Origin: Methanosaeta sp. PtaU1.Bin112
GTDB lineage: Archaea > Halobacteriota > Methanosarcinia > Methanotrichales > Methanotrichaceae
Direction of reading: 5' to 3'
Assembly (NCBI GenBank): GCA_002067705.1
Contig: MVRL01000112.1
Span: 1-64,000, forward strand
Length of the DNA: 64,000 nucleotides
A program made the translations under genes and the position numbers. Shown here piece after piece: positions 27,520-37,300 of this stretch. The notes under the pieces are model-generated. The model was not told the origin of the DNA. It ran no database searches and saw only the letters and a list, made by a program, of their open reading frames with translations. How positions within the stretch are numbered: the stretch's first letter is position 1; every line of letters begins with the position of its first letter.

Positions 27520-27965
27520 TGCATATCCCTCAGACCATTATTCTTGATCTCAGCAATTGATTATAGATGTAACTCATACTATTTTAAAAATTATGGTGCA
27601 AGCATCAATGGGCATCTGGAAAGAATCCGCCACGTTCACCACTCCACCCGGAGCCTGTGGCGGCTTGGACTCAGCCGGCTGCCTTCCGGGCAGTTATCCC
27701 GGCATCCCTCTCCTGGATTATGACCGCTCTTATCGCCAATGATCCCCGCAGGGTTACGGTAGAACGATGCGCTGCTTGTCCTGGTTCAAAGCAGTCATTC
27801 CAGCACTTCAACCCCGATGCCGGCATCTTAGCAGGATGGCTTCTGAGCACTTCCTGGAAGGTTCTTTTCATGAACTCTATCAGATAGAATTTTATATTTA
27901 AGACGCATAGATCTGCCGGAACAAGGCTGTGCAGCCCTTTCAATGGGCAACAGTGCAAAAGGAGA
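27520..27965. other. Intergenic region without a convincing gene
   Basis: Short ORFs on both strands here lack good starts and coherent composition. Bases 27600-27860 are richer in G+C than the flanks, which could reflect a decayed gene, but I cannot identify one. Confidence 0.4.
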
Positions 27966-27974
27966 ATGGTGGGA

Positions 27975-28340
27975 ATGAATAGAAATTTAACATCTATTGT
28001 CCTCATCCTATCATTGATGGGATGTGTGGCGGCAATAGATTTTGAGAATGGCGTAGAGATGAGGCCGGGAGAAAAAGCCGCAGAGCGGCTCTTTGAGAAA
28101 GGCATTGGCAAGCCCTGGGTTGGAGGCAATCCGCCCGCTTCAAATTGGGGCAGGGGTTTTGACCCATTTACCTATTACAGCTATCAAGGCAAGACCTATC
28201 ATCGATACCTTTACGGGGATTACCTCTATCCGGGCAGCTACTGGTACCCGCCCTACTATGGCTACTACCCATACTACCCATACTCATATCGCTATTATTG
28301 GTACCCTTACACGTACCACAGCGGCTACTGGTGGTCTTGA
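27975..28340 (+). CDS. Secreted protein with a Tyr/Pro-rich C-terminal tail
   Basis: The start at ATG 27975 (MNRNLTSIVLILS) follows GGTGGG. The 121-residue protein has a signal peptide, a short charged segment (EMRPGEKAAERLFEKGIG) and a tail of about 60 residues made mainly of Tyr, Pro, Gly and Trp (for example YYGYYPYYPYSYRYYWYPY). Such tails are found in self-associating or sticky extracellular proteins, and this function is inferred. A second protein of this kind is encoded at 53585-53959. Confidence 0.7.
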   Translation: MNRNLTSIVLILSLMGCVAAIDFENGVEMRPGEKAAERLFEKGIGKPWVGGNPPASNWGRGFDPFTYYSYQGKTYHRYLYGDYLYPGSYWYPPYYGYYPYYPYSYRYYWYPYTYHSGYWWS

Positions 28341-28482
28341 TCGAATATGCGAGAAGAAGCGATCCCAGTCCAATAGGATCGCCACAAACCTTTTCTGTCT
28401 AAACAACGCACTATATTGTCTCAATAATTCCTCCTTTCACTTTTCTCTTGATTATCTCATTCGGTTTTATCCATTGCGGCAT

Positions 28483-29334
28483 CTAATTTGGGCATTGACC
28501 TGATGCAAGCAGCAAAATGCTCTGCAATTGGAGCACCTCCTCATTTTCAGGATCGAGAGCAATTACCCTGCCATAAGCTTTATTTGCTTCGGAGAAGTTG
28601 CCCAGGTGGGAATATGCCTTTCCCTTTCCCAACCAAGATGCCTTGAAATCAGGATCCAGATAAAGGGATCTTTCATAAGAAATGATGGCTTTTTCATAGA
28701 GGCCTAGCTCCAGAAGAGCGTCACCCTTTTTGCTCCATGCTTCCGGACATAAGCTGGAATTAACAGAAAAAACAATAGGAATAATAATAGACTTTTTGCC
28801 ATCCGCACACCTAATGGTAATATTTGATTTATATGTATGAGGAGCTAATGACGGCCTGAATTTTATGGCAATTAACTTATTTTCACCGCCCACTAGTTTT
28901 TCAATAGCATTTGGTTCTATTTGAATAGATTTTAGATCATCTTCCACCATTCCTGTTAATGATATCGATATATCCTTTAAAGATCGGCCTAAATTGGTCA
29001 TTGAAAGCTGCATAGCATCACTGGATGGCCATTCCATTTCGTCGCAAATGCATTCATTGAGAGAGCTGGGAGAAATATCCAGGCAAAATGGTGGAAATAA
29101 TACTAGAACCATAAGAGACAAAAAGTACGTAGATAATATAATAGTTATTGCTCTTAATCCATAACGCCATCTAGATGAATAGTAAATGATGACTAATGAG
29201 AGGGCAATTAATATATCCAGCATTATAAGTGCTAAATCATTAGATGACCCTAGAGAGGATAAAAAGAACGTTAAAAAGATGGAACAGATTATGCTGATAA
29301 AAAAGAGCTTGAGTACATCGAGTTCAGATCGCAT
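28483..29334 (-). CDS. Membrane protein with a C-terminal TPR domain
   Basis: The 283-residue protein has three hydrophobic helices in the first 90 residues, a beta-type middle domain (about 100-200) like an extracellular Ig-like fold, and two to three TPR units at the end (AWSKKGDALLELGLYEKAIISYERSLYLDPD pattern, then WLGKGKAYSHLGNFSEA). TPRs normally mediate protein contacts. It lies 13 bases after the next gene in the same direction. Both are visibly richer in A+T than their neighbours, which may mean later acquisition. Confidence 0.72.
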   Translation of the reverse strand: MRSELDVLKLFFISIICSIFLTFFLSSLGSSNDLALIMLDILIALSLVIIYYSSRWRYGLRAITIILSTYFLSLMVLVLFPPFCLDISPSSLNECICDEMEWPSSDAMQLSMTNLGRSLKDISISLTGMVEDDLKSIQIEPNAIEKLVGGENKLIAIKFRPSLAPHTYKSNITIRCADGKKSIIIPIVFSVNSSLCPEAWSKKGDALLELGLYEKAIISYERSLYLDPDFKASWLGKGKAYSHLGNFSEANKAYGRVIALDPENEEVLQLQSILLLASGQCPN

Positions 29335-29347
29335 CCTAGCACCACCC

Positions 29348-30262
29348 TCATTTGGATCTAGGCGCTGTTTTTGTGGCAGTTGTTACCTCGGTTCCAGGAA
29401 GTGTTACTTTAGTTGTTTCCTTTGTCGGTCCCTTTGTTGTTTCCTTTGCGGGTTCCTTTATTGATTCTTTTGCGGATTCCTTTATTGACTCATTTATTGG
29501 ATTTCCTGCTCCGCTTGCAGAATATTCTTTTGTATATTCTGTGCTTGTTGCTGTTTCGACCTTAGTTACCGTCGTTTCAACAGATGTTAATTTTGTGTCA
29601 ACATATCCCCATATTGCGGAAACTAGTGCCTTGTTATACCTATTATAAGCAATAAAGCTGCTATATAAGCATGAAATTGAAATAACAAAAGATGCTAACG
29701 CCAATAATGCGGAATAAGCTGCTGAAATTCGAAGAGCCACTGGAAGGTATAATGGCAATACACAACTTAATAGAAAAAGAGAGATAAATGTATTTGAATA
29801 GAACTCAGAATAACTATAAAACTCCTCAATAAGATATTGATTAATACTGGTTCCATCAAGCGCCTTGAAAAAAAAGTGGCGTGTAGGATCCTCACCACAT
29901 TCATTTTTATTCCCTAAGCATTTTCTTAAGCAATATGCCCTTGTGTTTTTGATAAAATCCAGATCATTTTTATAATTCTTTCTATCAAAGAAAGAAAGAA
30001 GACCACTGTCGAAACACCAATCCTCGATTATCGAATGGTGAAATCCATCGATCAATATTCCCAAAATTGATCCAACTAATAAAATGAATCCTCCAAAAGC
30101 GATTAACCCATCCAAACCCTGTGAAAATGTTTTTGACGTTAGATCCATCGGGCTCAAATAATCAAATACCATAAAGAGCGTTATAGCCGAGAAAAAACCT
30201 GGAAACGTATGTGATAATAGGTGTTCAAATTTAAATTGCGTAGGAATTTCTGCCACATCCAC
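29348..30262 (-). CDS. Membrane protein with a charged Lys/Glu/Thr repeat tail
   Basis: This 304-residue protein has four hydrophobic helices (two near residues 18-70, two near 155-215). A cytoplasmic or external loop with CLRKCLGNKNEC lies between them. A tail of about 80 residues is built of short ESIKESAKE / EPAKETTKG-like repeats. The start codon is GTG; nearby GTG codons are also possible. It is the first gene of an A+T-rich pair with the TPR protein. No known family is recognised. A two-component membrane complex is the simplest reading. Confidence 0.65.
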   Translation of the reverse strand: MDVAEIPTQFKFEHLLSHTFPGFFSAITLFMVFDYLSPMDLTSKTFSQGLDGLIAFGGFILLVGSILGILIDGFHHSIIEDWCFDSGLLSFFDRKNYKNDLDFIKNTRAYCLRKCLGNKNECGEDPTRHFFFKALDGTSINQYLIEEFYSYSEFYSNTFISLFLLSCVLPLYLPVALRISAAYSALLALASFVISISCLYSSFIAYNRYNKALVSAIWGYVDTKLTSVETTVTKVETATSTEYTKEYSASGAGNPINESIKESAKESIKEPAKETTKGPTKETTKVTLPGTEVTTATKTAPRSK

Positions 30263-30336
30263 ACCCCGGAAGTATCAGTACACATCATACTAATTTTGGG
30301 CGAAGTTAGAAGCCGTTTGCTAATAAATGTTTCGGT

Positions 30337-30471
30337 ATGTATCAAAAAGAGAAGAGAGAAGCGTGCGAGTACTTATGCAAATTAGCAGAAGATTTTGTCA
30401 AAGAGGCATATTATCAGGAAAATATATTTGAGTATGTCATAGCAATCTTTAATTCAAAGATGGTATGTTGA
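30337..30471 (+). CDS. Possible 44-residue helical peptide
   Basis: An ATG ORF reads MYQKEKREACEYLCKLAEDF, followed by a hydrophobic helix and a stop. The amphipathic pattern resembles a TPR or helical-hairpin fragment, so it may be the start of a decayed gene. No strong ribosome site is visible. Confidence 0.3.
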   Translation: MYQKEKREACEYLCKLAEDFVKEAYYQENIFEYVIAIFNSKMVC

Positions 30472-30513
30472 TATAATAAAATTTAATTTTACTGACATCC
30501 ATTTAAGTTCGTA

Positions 30514-30718
30514 CTACTTTTTTTTAATCGCGAATGAGTAGTTATTAATTGCACTGGGCGACAGATCTGCATCAGGTAGGATAATGTTATATTTCGTGAA
30601 TTCTTCTACTTAAGGTGCATCATCATGTGCAAACTCCAGAATTATCGCTTTAATGCCGTTTGAAGTCTTCCTTGCAAGCCTCTCTTTCCCAGTTCACAGC
30701 CAACCGCTTCTTTGCCAT
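30514..30718 (-). pseudogene. Probable decayed small gene
   Basis: On the minus strand ATG 30718 begins MAKKRLAVNWEREACKEDFK. After an apparent frameshift the reading continues as GIKAIILEFAHDDAP, then an in-frame stop, then VEEFTKYNIILPDADLSPSA to a TAG. The pieces read like one protein of about 70 residues, broken by a frameshift and a stop. The family is not identified. Confidence 0.3.
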
Positions 30719-30811
30719 CTCTCATCATCCTGAAAGCGGCTCTGGAAAAGAATCCTGCCACCCAAAGAAAAATTCTCTGGGTGTAATATAACAAAAATCG
30801 ATATGCACTAA

Positions 30812-30895
30812 TGCGGGGTACGGGATTCGAACCCGCGAACTCCTGCGAGACGGGATCTTAAGTCCCGCGCCTTTGGCCAGCTTGGCAAACCCCGC
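30812..30895 (-). tRNA. tRNA-Leu, anticodon UAA
   Basis: On the minus strand an 84-base class II tRNA folds with a 7-bp acceptor stem (GCGGGGT with ACCCCGC), anticodon loop ACTTAAGA giving TAA, a long variable arm (GTCTCGCAGGAG region) and a TTCGAAT T-loop. The 3' CCA is not encoded. The long variable arm and anticodon identify leucine. Confidence 0.93.
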
Positions 30896-30924
30896 TCCAA
30901 TCTAATAGATACTGCTGCCCATAT

Positions 30925-30936
30925 CGTATTATAGAA
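30925..30936 (-). promoter_or_regulatory. TATA box of the tRNA-Leu gene
   Basis: TTCTATAATACG on the minus strand lies 30-41 bases before the tRNA 5' end, a good archaeal promoter position. Confidence 0.45.
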
Positions 30937-31076
30937 TACCAAGGCGATTTTGAGCACTTAGCATGTATACTTCTGGAATAAGTACTTTCCCGATGCCATA
31001 AGCCCCTTTACCACTATTTCAATTTTAAGAAAAATGGAAAAAGAAACGAAAAAAAGAAACAATATGCAAGTCCTCC

Positions 31077-32216
31077 TCACCTCACCGCAGACCAGGTCCC
31101 GCCCGGTGCCCGCTCCACGGTGTAGGTTCCTGAGGATATTGAATTCTCTGAGACCGACCGCGATACCCACCTGGTCTGTCCGCCGCCCGGCGATGTCCAC
31201 TCCAGGGTGAGGACCGTTCCGTCAAACTGCCAGGTCCCCTTCCGGCTCGCTCCCACATTTGCCCCCTCCGTCTCGGTCCAATCCAATGTGCCGTCCCGGT
31301 TCAGATTGAGGTCCCCCTTCCAATCGTTAAATCCCTCCTGATGTCCGGACATCTTCCAGGAGCCGGCCAGGTTCAGACCGCTGCCCAGCGGCCCATCGAA
31401 GCATACCGCATAAGCGTCCTCAGTGCTGAGCTTCAGCCAAACCAGGGCCTCACCGGGGGCAGGATCGGTAAGCATGGGGTTGACCGTCTGAGGCGTGCTC
31501 TCAGACAGGCGAGCTGCCGGCACATCGAAGACATAGAACTTGCCGCCAGCCAGCTCCTCAGGCCCCAGCTTATTCCATCTATCCGGCGTTCCTATCTGGG
31601 TGCCGGTCCTCTTGCCGTACCAGATATTGTAGCTGCCCGGAGCCAATCCAGGACCGGCGGTATATAGATCTGTGGGGCTGCGGGGAGAATAGTCCACTGC
31701 CTCTCCGGCGCATGGTGGAGACCGCCCGCTATCACCGCCGACCTTGAGCCCGATTACAGAGGCCAGTCCGCAATCATTGCTCTCATAGGTGTAGGACCAG
31801 GTCGACTGGCTGGAGTCGATAATAGTATAGGTTCCGGCGGGAAGCTCCAATGCCGGACTTAAATAGACGATCCAGTAAGCATCTGGAACTCCGCCCTGGC
31901 CGGGTTCTCCTTCCGCCTGCCAGGGGCCATAGATCCTGCCCTGCTCGTCTCGGAGCCCGATCGTCCCCGGCGACACTCCGGAACCGTAGTGGTATGTCCC
32001 CAATTTGGTTATGGTCCTTGGCTCATCTATTGTAAATACGGTTGGGTTGGGCGGGTCGCTGCTGACTCCGGCACAGGCGCTCTGAGCAAATATGCGCTCT
32101 TCTCCCTCACCAGGAGAGGGAGGGCCGTAGCACTGGCCCAGACCCGGCAGGGTCATAATAAAAGCGGCCAGGAGAGGAAATAATAGGAGAGTTGACAGTT
32201 TCCAGTATCTGATCAT
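31077..32216 (-). CDS. Secreted multidomain hypothetical protein, 379 residues
   Basis: GAGGTGG precedes ATG 32216. A signal peptide leads into a domain (about residues 50-155) with ITKLGTYHYGSGVSPG, GRIYGPWQAEGEPG, YWIVYLSP and GTYTIIDSSQSTWSYTYES. The same pattern occurs in the protein at 38210-39817. A middle beta domain (PGSYNIWYGKRTG) follows. The C-terminal 90 residues (LAGSWKMSGHQEGFNDWKG, GTWQFDGTVLTLEW) look like a lipocalin-type barrel. The protein is extracellular; its substrate or role is unknown. Confidence 0.75.
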   Translation of the reverse strand: MIRYWKLSTLLLFPLLAAFIMTLPGLGQCYGPPSPGEGEERIFAQSACAGVSSDPPNPTVFTIDEPRTITKLGTYHYGSGVSPGTIGLRDEQGRIYGPWQAEGEPGQGGVPDAYWIVYLSPALELPAGTYTIIDSSQSTWSYTYESNDCGLASVIGLKVGGDSGRSPPCAGEAVDYSPRSPTDLYTAGPGLAPGSYNIWYGKRTGTQIGTPDRWNKLGPEELAGGKFYVFDVPAARLSESTPQTVNPMLTDPAPGEALVWLKLSTEDAYAVCFDGPLGSGLNLAGSWKMSGHQEGFNDWKGDLNLNRDGTLDWTETEGANVGASRKGTWQFDGTVLTLEWTSPGGGQTRWVSRSVSENSISSGTYTVERAPGGTWSAVR

Positions 32217-32385
32217 TCAAATCCACCTCGACGCATTTATGGGTTTTAAGCCCCCAAAGGATATAAACCTTTAATTGAGACGGATTTGGCAGATGGGAAT
32301 TGGTCTGATTGCGCAGAAGAAATGACTGGGAAATGATGCTTTTGCCTCATTTCCCGCAGCTATTATCTCAGATATTTCAAATGGT

Positions 32386-32976
32386 TCAAGCAGGAGGCAG
32401 AATCTGTCCGCCCTGGACGGATGCTGCTGCTGTTGAGGCCTGGCCCTGCACTATTTGCAGGCTGGAGAGCAGGCCCTGGGTGACATCCAGAGGATAGGTT
32501 GAGGTGATGACAACGCTGGTCTTGCCTACCGATACCGGCCCGCAATCGCAGTCCTGGCTGTCCATCCAGTACATGGCCCGGTAAACCTTGCTGGGCGCAC
32601 CTGCTATTGCCTCCATAGGCTCGCTTGTGACCAGGAAGCCTTCCTTGCCATCAATTGTCATATCTTCGACATTTGTTACATTCAGGCCCTGTAGCATCAT
32701 GCTCATCGGCAGCATGCTCTTGAAAACCATCAACGTAGAATCTGTCAGATCGACATACTCGGTTATGCTGACGGAGGCATACGTGGAATTATCAACAAAT
32801 AGGCCCATCTGATAAGCATTGGCAGTCTCCATTTCAATGGGCTGGGCAACTTGAGCCTGATAATTGGCATTTAGATCAAACGATACTGCATAAGGGCCAA
32901 GCTGTTGGCTGTCCGGCACAGCCATAGCTATGGCTGAAAGCATCAGCATCATGGTTGCTGCTAATAATAGCTTCAT
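32386..32976 (-). CDS. Secreted hypothetical protein, 196 residues
   Basis: GGTGA precedes ATG 32976. A signal peptide (MKLLLAATMMLMLSAIAMA) is followed by a beta-rich domain (YAVSFDLNANYQAQV, TIDGKEGFLVTSEPM) and a QDCDCG segment. The layout of a mature start of the AVSFDL type and a segment on Gly-Lys-Glu-Gly resembles the proteins at 24843-25385 and 49834-50568. No catalytic motif is seen. Confidence 0.72.
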   Translation of the reverse strand: MKLLLAATMMLMLSAIAMAVPDSQQLGPYAVSFDLNANYQAQVAQPIEMETANAYQMGLFVDNSTYASVSITEYVDLTDSTLMVFKSMLPMSMMLQGLNVTNVEDMTIDGKEGFLVTSEPMEAIAGAPSKVYRAMYWMDSQDCDCGPVSVGKTSVVITSTYPLDVTQGLLSSLQIVQGQASTAAASVQGGQILPPA

Positions 32977-33038
32977 TTAATTTTCACCAATAGCAAGTTG
33001 CTCATTCATCATAGAAAAGACTTGGCTTAATATGCCCC

Positions 33039-33046
33039 TTATATAT
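33039..33046 (+). promoter_or_regulatory. TATA box that decides the start of the DUF123 gene
   Basis: TTATATAT lies inside the upstream part of the frame that begins at 33032. Transcription would therefore start near 33065-33075, and the in-frame ATG at 33107 is the likely start. Confidence 0.45.
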
Positions 33047-33106
33047 TTCCTACACGGATCCTCTACAAAGCAGCAAGCTCAAATATGCGCAATCAAGAGA
33101 ACGGGC

Positions 33107-33547
33107 ATGCAGCCGCAGAGAAATGAGCCGGGAATCTACACGCTGGTGCTCTCTCTGCCGCAGCCAGCTCAGATAGCAGTCGGATCGCTGGGTGTCATTG
33201 ACTTATCCAGAGGCTTCTATTCATACACAGGCTCTGCTATGGGTCCAGGCGGCCTTAAAAGGGTGGACCGCCATATCCAGGTACTGAAAGGTATAAAAAC
33301 AACAAGACGCTGGCACATCGACTATCTTCTGCCCCACACCAGCCTGTTAGAGGTATTCATCTCCAGGACCAGCCGGGACCTGGAGTGCATCATCGCGAGA
33401 GCTATCGGAAAACGGCTCCCGGCGGTGCCCCGCTTCGGGTGCACAGATTGCCGCTGCCCTAGCCACCTGCATTATGCTCAGAAGCAGCAGGAGATGCTGG
33501 CAGCGGTGGCCACGGCCCATAGCGAAGCCTCGCAAAACGATGCGTGA
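33107..33547 (+). CDS. DUF123 / GIY-YIG nuclease-like protein
   Basis: This 146-residue protein starts at ATG 33107 (MQPQRNEPGIYTLVLSL). The motifs GIYTLVL, GFYSYTGSAMGPGGLKRVDRH, RRWHIDYLLPH and the Cys-rich end FGCTDCRCPSHLHY match the DUF123 family. This family resembles GIY-YIG nuclease folds, and GxYxYTGSA supplies the second Tyr motif. DNA cleavage or binding is inferred only from the family. The Cys residues near the end could bind zinc. The gene stands alone. Confidence 0.82.
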   Translation: MQPQRNEPGIYTLVLSLPQPAQIAVGSLGVIDLSRGFYSYTGSAMGPGGLKRVDRHIQVLKGIKTTRRWHIDYLLPHTSLLEVFISRTSRDLECIIARAIGKRLPAVPRFGCTDCRCPSHLHYAQKQQEMLAAVATAHSEASQNDA

Positions 33548-33600
33548 GGCTTGATCCAGAGGCACATCTCACGGACGGTCTGCGAACAACTGCGGATTTT

Positions 33601-34245
33601 CTATGGACAGGGCAAGGTCAGGACGGAGGTATTTCCCGCAATAGTTTCCGATCTGATCTGCGCGTAGCCCACATACATCCCGTTCATCATGAAGGACGGC
33701 ACCGTATTGGCATTCTTCTGCACCCGCTGGCCGATCCTGGCAGTCCCCTGGATCTCAGAGCTGATCTGATAGACGGAGAAGCTGTCGTTTTGGTAGATAT
33801 TGGTATCCTTAATGAGGTCCTTGTCGATGTTGTACGACTCTGAAAAAACCGAGCCTACCTCATAATTTTTGGCGCACAGAGCATTCCTGAGATCGCTCTG
33901 TGTGAGCGGTGGTACGTATGGCCGATAATCATAATTGGCCGATATGGTGAGTGATGCTTCGTCCATATTGGAATCCCGATAGACTTCGGAATCTATCGTC
34001 CTGGTGGCCATTCCGCTTCCGCTTGTGGTGAGGGCGATCTTCTGGCCATTGAATCCCTTCTGAGTCTGCAGTATCCTCGACTCTTCCATGTATCCGTTGA
34101 CGAATATCCAGGAGTGCTCTGTATAGTTCTGGGCCAGTCTGTCGCTTGCCGATTGCACCTCAGCATCATCATCCGCACATACAGTCGCCACAATTGCCGT
34201 TGTGCAGGCAAGAGACAATAGCATCGCAAGAATCACCCATCTCAT
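33601..34245 (-). CDS. Secreted hypothetical protein related to the tail of the giant protein
   Basis: GAGGCG precedes ATG 34245. The 214-residue protein has a signal peptide (MRWVILAMLLSLACTTAIVA) and a polar beta domain with no cysteine-rich or catalytic motifs. Segments ISSEIQGTARIG and MYVGYAQIRSE line up by eye with TEVEFEGAGHIG and DYTGRFNISE in the last residues of the giant protein at 1-960. It may be a stand-alone copy of that tail domain. The function is unknown. Confidence 0.7.
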   Translation of the reverse strand: MRWVILAMLLSLACTTAIVATVCADDDAEVQSASDRLAQNYTEHSWIFVNGYMEESRILQTQKGFNGQKIALTTSGSGMATRTIDSEVYRDSNMDEASLTISANYDYRPYVPPLTQSDLRNALCAKNYEVGSVFSESYNIDKDLIKDTNIYQNDSFSVYQISSEIQGTARIGQRVQKNANTVPSFMMNGMYVGYAQIRSETIAGNTSVLTLPCP

Positions 34246-34371
34246 CTTTGCGCCTCACTTAGTTGCAAGCAAGTGAGGTGCATTCAAATATAAATATGAT
34301 CCCAAGACCATCCCCCTCAGAACATCTCTGTTCCCGAAAAAGATGTGGATATTCCTGAAGCTAAATGAATA

Positions 34372-37300
34372 ATGCCTAAGAGTAATCAGAAAGAAGAAGA
34401 TAATAATTCAGGCAATCCATCTTATATCAATCCTTCCAATAGATGTATCAATCAGAACGAATCATTAATGATAATCATGGACAATGATGTCCCCTATCGC
34501 CCTCCTGCAGAGGTGGAGCTACTGAAAGCCTTGCAGGCCGCTCAGGTCCGCGAGGAGCTGTATGATAGAGCGATCTCTATAATGTCCGAGATCTCCTGGC
34601 GTTATGATGTCAATGCTCGGGGAGCGCTCGTCAGCTCCAGCATCTCTACAGCTGCAGATAGGATCCTAGGGCTGCCACCGGGCAGTATTGACGACAGCAT
34701 TGAAAGATATCTCTCATATATTTTTGTAGAAGATCTGCCAGCCGTGCAAAGGACCCTTCAGGAGGCAATGCAATCAGCCGGCAAGGAGGCTCCGAAGGAT
34801 TATTCGGCAGAATACCGCATGCTGAAGGCCGACGGCAGTTTGCTCTGGGTTCGTTCCAGGATCTTGTCATATTGCCATACGGATGGCCGGGTCACGGTCA
34901 TCGGCACAACATCCGACATCACCGAAGCCAAGCAGGCAGAGCAGAACTACAGGACGCTATTCAAGGAGATGCGAGATGGTTTCGCGCTGCATGAGATCAT
35001 CTGTGATGATCAGGGTAGGCCCATAGACTACAAGTTTCTTGATGTAAATCCAGCCTTCGAGCGCCTGACCGGTCTTCAAAAGGAGGATCTCATAGGCCGC
35101 AGAGTACGGCAGGTGCTGCCAGGAGCTGAAAATCTATGGATTGAGACTTGCGGCCGGGTGGCTCTCACCGGCGAGCCGGCATTCTTTGAGAGCTATTCCT
35201 CTGATCTCGATAAGCACTTTGAGGTGAGGGCCTTTCGAAGCTCGGCAAACCAGTTCGCCTGCATCTTTGCCGAGATAACCGAACGCAAGCGGACGGAAGA
35301 GGCTTTGCGGGAGAACGAGGTACGCTACCGCAGTTATATGGAGAATGCTCCCTATGGCATCTTCATTGTCGATGAGAATGCAAAGATCCTACAAGTAAAT
35401 CCAATAGCCTGCAAAATCACAGGATATGATGAGCAGCAGCTGCAGCAAATGAGAATTTCGGATCTCCTGCCGCCTGATGCTCATGATGCCGGCCTCAGCC
35501 ATTTTACAAAGCTGAAGGAAGATGGCCATGCGTTTGCAGAAATGCCTTTTCTGACCAGGAATAGAGCGCGAAGGGTCTGGTCGGTAACGGCCGCAAAAGT
35601 ATCAGAAAAAAGATTCATGGGATTTGTGGAAGATATCACTGAACGAAAGAAAGCGGTGGAGGATCTGAGGCAGAGCGAGTTGAGGCTGAGGACCATCTTC
35701 GAGACCTCCAGCGCGGGAATAATCATAGTTGATGCCAAAGGGAATATCATACAAGCTAACCAATTCATGGCGGACATGTTTGCCTGCCCGCTGGATGAGA
35801 TGATCGGCAAACCATATCCTGCATTTATTCATCCTGACGAGCGCCCGGATGCGACCGATATCATGCAATCGATGCTGCTGAAAGAGAAAGACACTATCTT
35901 CACAGAGAGGCATTACCTTCGAGCTGATGGGAGCGATTTCTGGGGATATATAAGTGGCAGACGAATGATCGACTCAAGCGGAGAACTAATGGGTTTGCTG
36001 GGCATCATATCCGATATCACCGACCGAAAGCGAGCCGATGATGACCTGCGACGGAAGACCGCAATACTTGAAGCCCAGGTTGAGACCTCACTGGATGGTA
36101 TCATCGTTGTAGACAGCCAGGGGAAACGATTGATCACCAACCAGCGGCTTTTGGACATGTGGAATGTTCCTGCTGATATGAGAGAGGAGAAGAACATCGA
36201 GGTCCTTCTTCAGCATGCTGCAGGCAGTATACGGGACCCGGAGCAATTCATCAGCAAAGTGAAGCATCTATATGATCATCGAGATGATACCGGCAGAGAT
36301 GAAGTGATTTTTTCCGATGGCATGGTATTGGATTGGTATTCATCACCGGTGGTCGACAGGGATGGAAATTATCATGGAAGGATATGGATATTCCATGATA
36401 TTACCAAGTACAGGCATGCTGAAGAAGCTCTGCGCGAGTCGGAACAACGTCTGGCCGATATCATAGATTTTTTGCCCGATGCCACCTTTGCCATAGACCG
36501 AGAAGGAAGAGTCATCGCCTGGAATAAGGCCATCGAAGAAATGACTGGCATTTCAAAGGCAGAGATGATCGGTAGGGGAAATTACGATTATTCGGTGCCA
36601 TTCTACGGCAAGCACAGGCCTGTTCTGATAGACCTGATATTTATGGACCGAAGAGAGATTGAAGCAAATTATTACTTTGCCCTGAGAAAAGGCGATCAAT
36701 TGATCGCAGAGACCTTTATTCCCAAGTTCAATGGAGGAGAAGGGGCTTTTCTCTGGGGAATAGCATCACCCCTATATGATCACAGCGGCTGCATTGTCGG
36801 TGCCATCGAATCCATCCGCGATATTACCAGGTATAAGAAATTCGAAAACGATCTGAAGAGGACCAATCTGCAGCTTGAGCAAGCCAGCAATCATGCCCAA
36901 CAAATGGCAGAGATAGCAGAGCGAGCCAGTGCCGCCAAGAGCGAGTTTCTGGCCAATATGAGTCACGAGATCCGGACCCCTCTGAACGGTGTCATCGGCA
37001 TGATCGGGCTGCTTTCAGACTTGGACTTGAATGCAGAGCAACGCGAGTATGTGGAAATTGCCCGGATCAGCGGCGAGATGCTGCTATCTCTCATCAACGA
37101 TATCCTGGACTTCTCCAAGATAGAAGCCCGAAAACTGGAACTTGAAATGCTGGACTTTGATCTCAGGTCACTTCTAAAGGATACCACCGACCTCCTGGCA
37201 CTCGATGTCCATGAGAAAGGACTGGAGCTGATCAGCCAGATAGAGAAGGAGGTACCTTCGCTCCTTCGAGGTGATCCTGGAAGGCTTCGTCAGATTCTGG

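Noticed and set aside
27557-27887. Small plus-strand ORFs before the Tyr-rich gene
   Set aside because: Poor starts, incoherent composition and no match to a known family; a transposase remnant was considered but no motif supports it.
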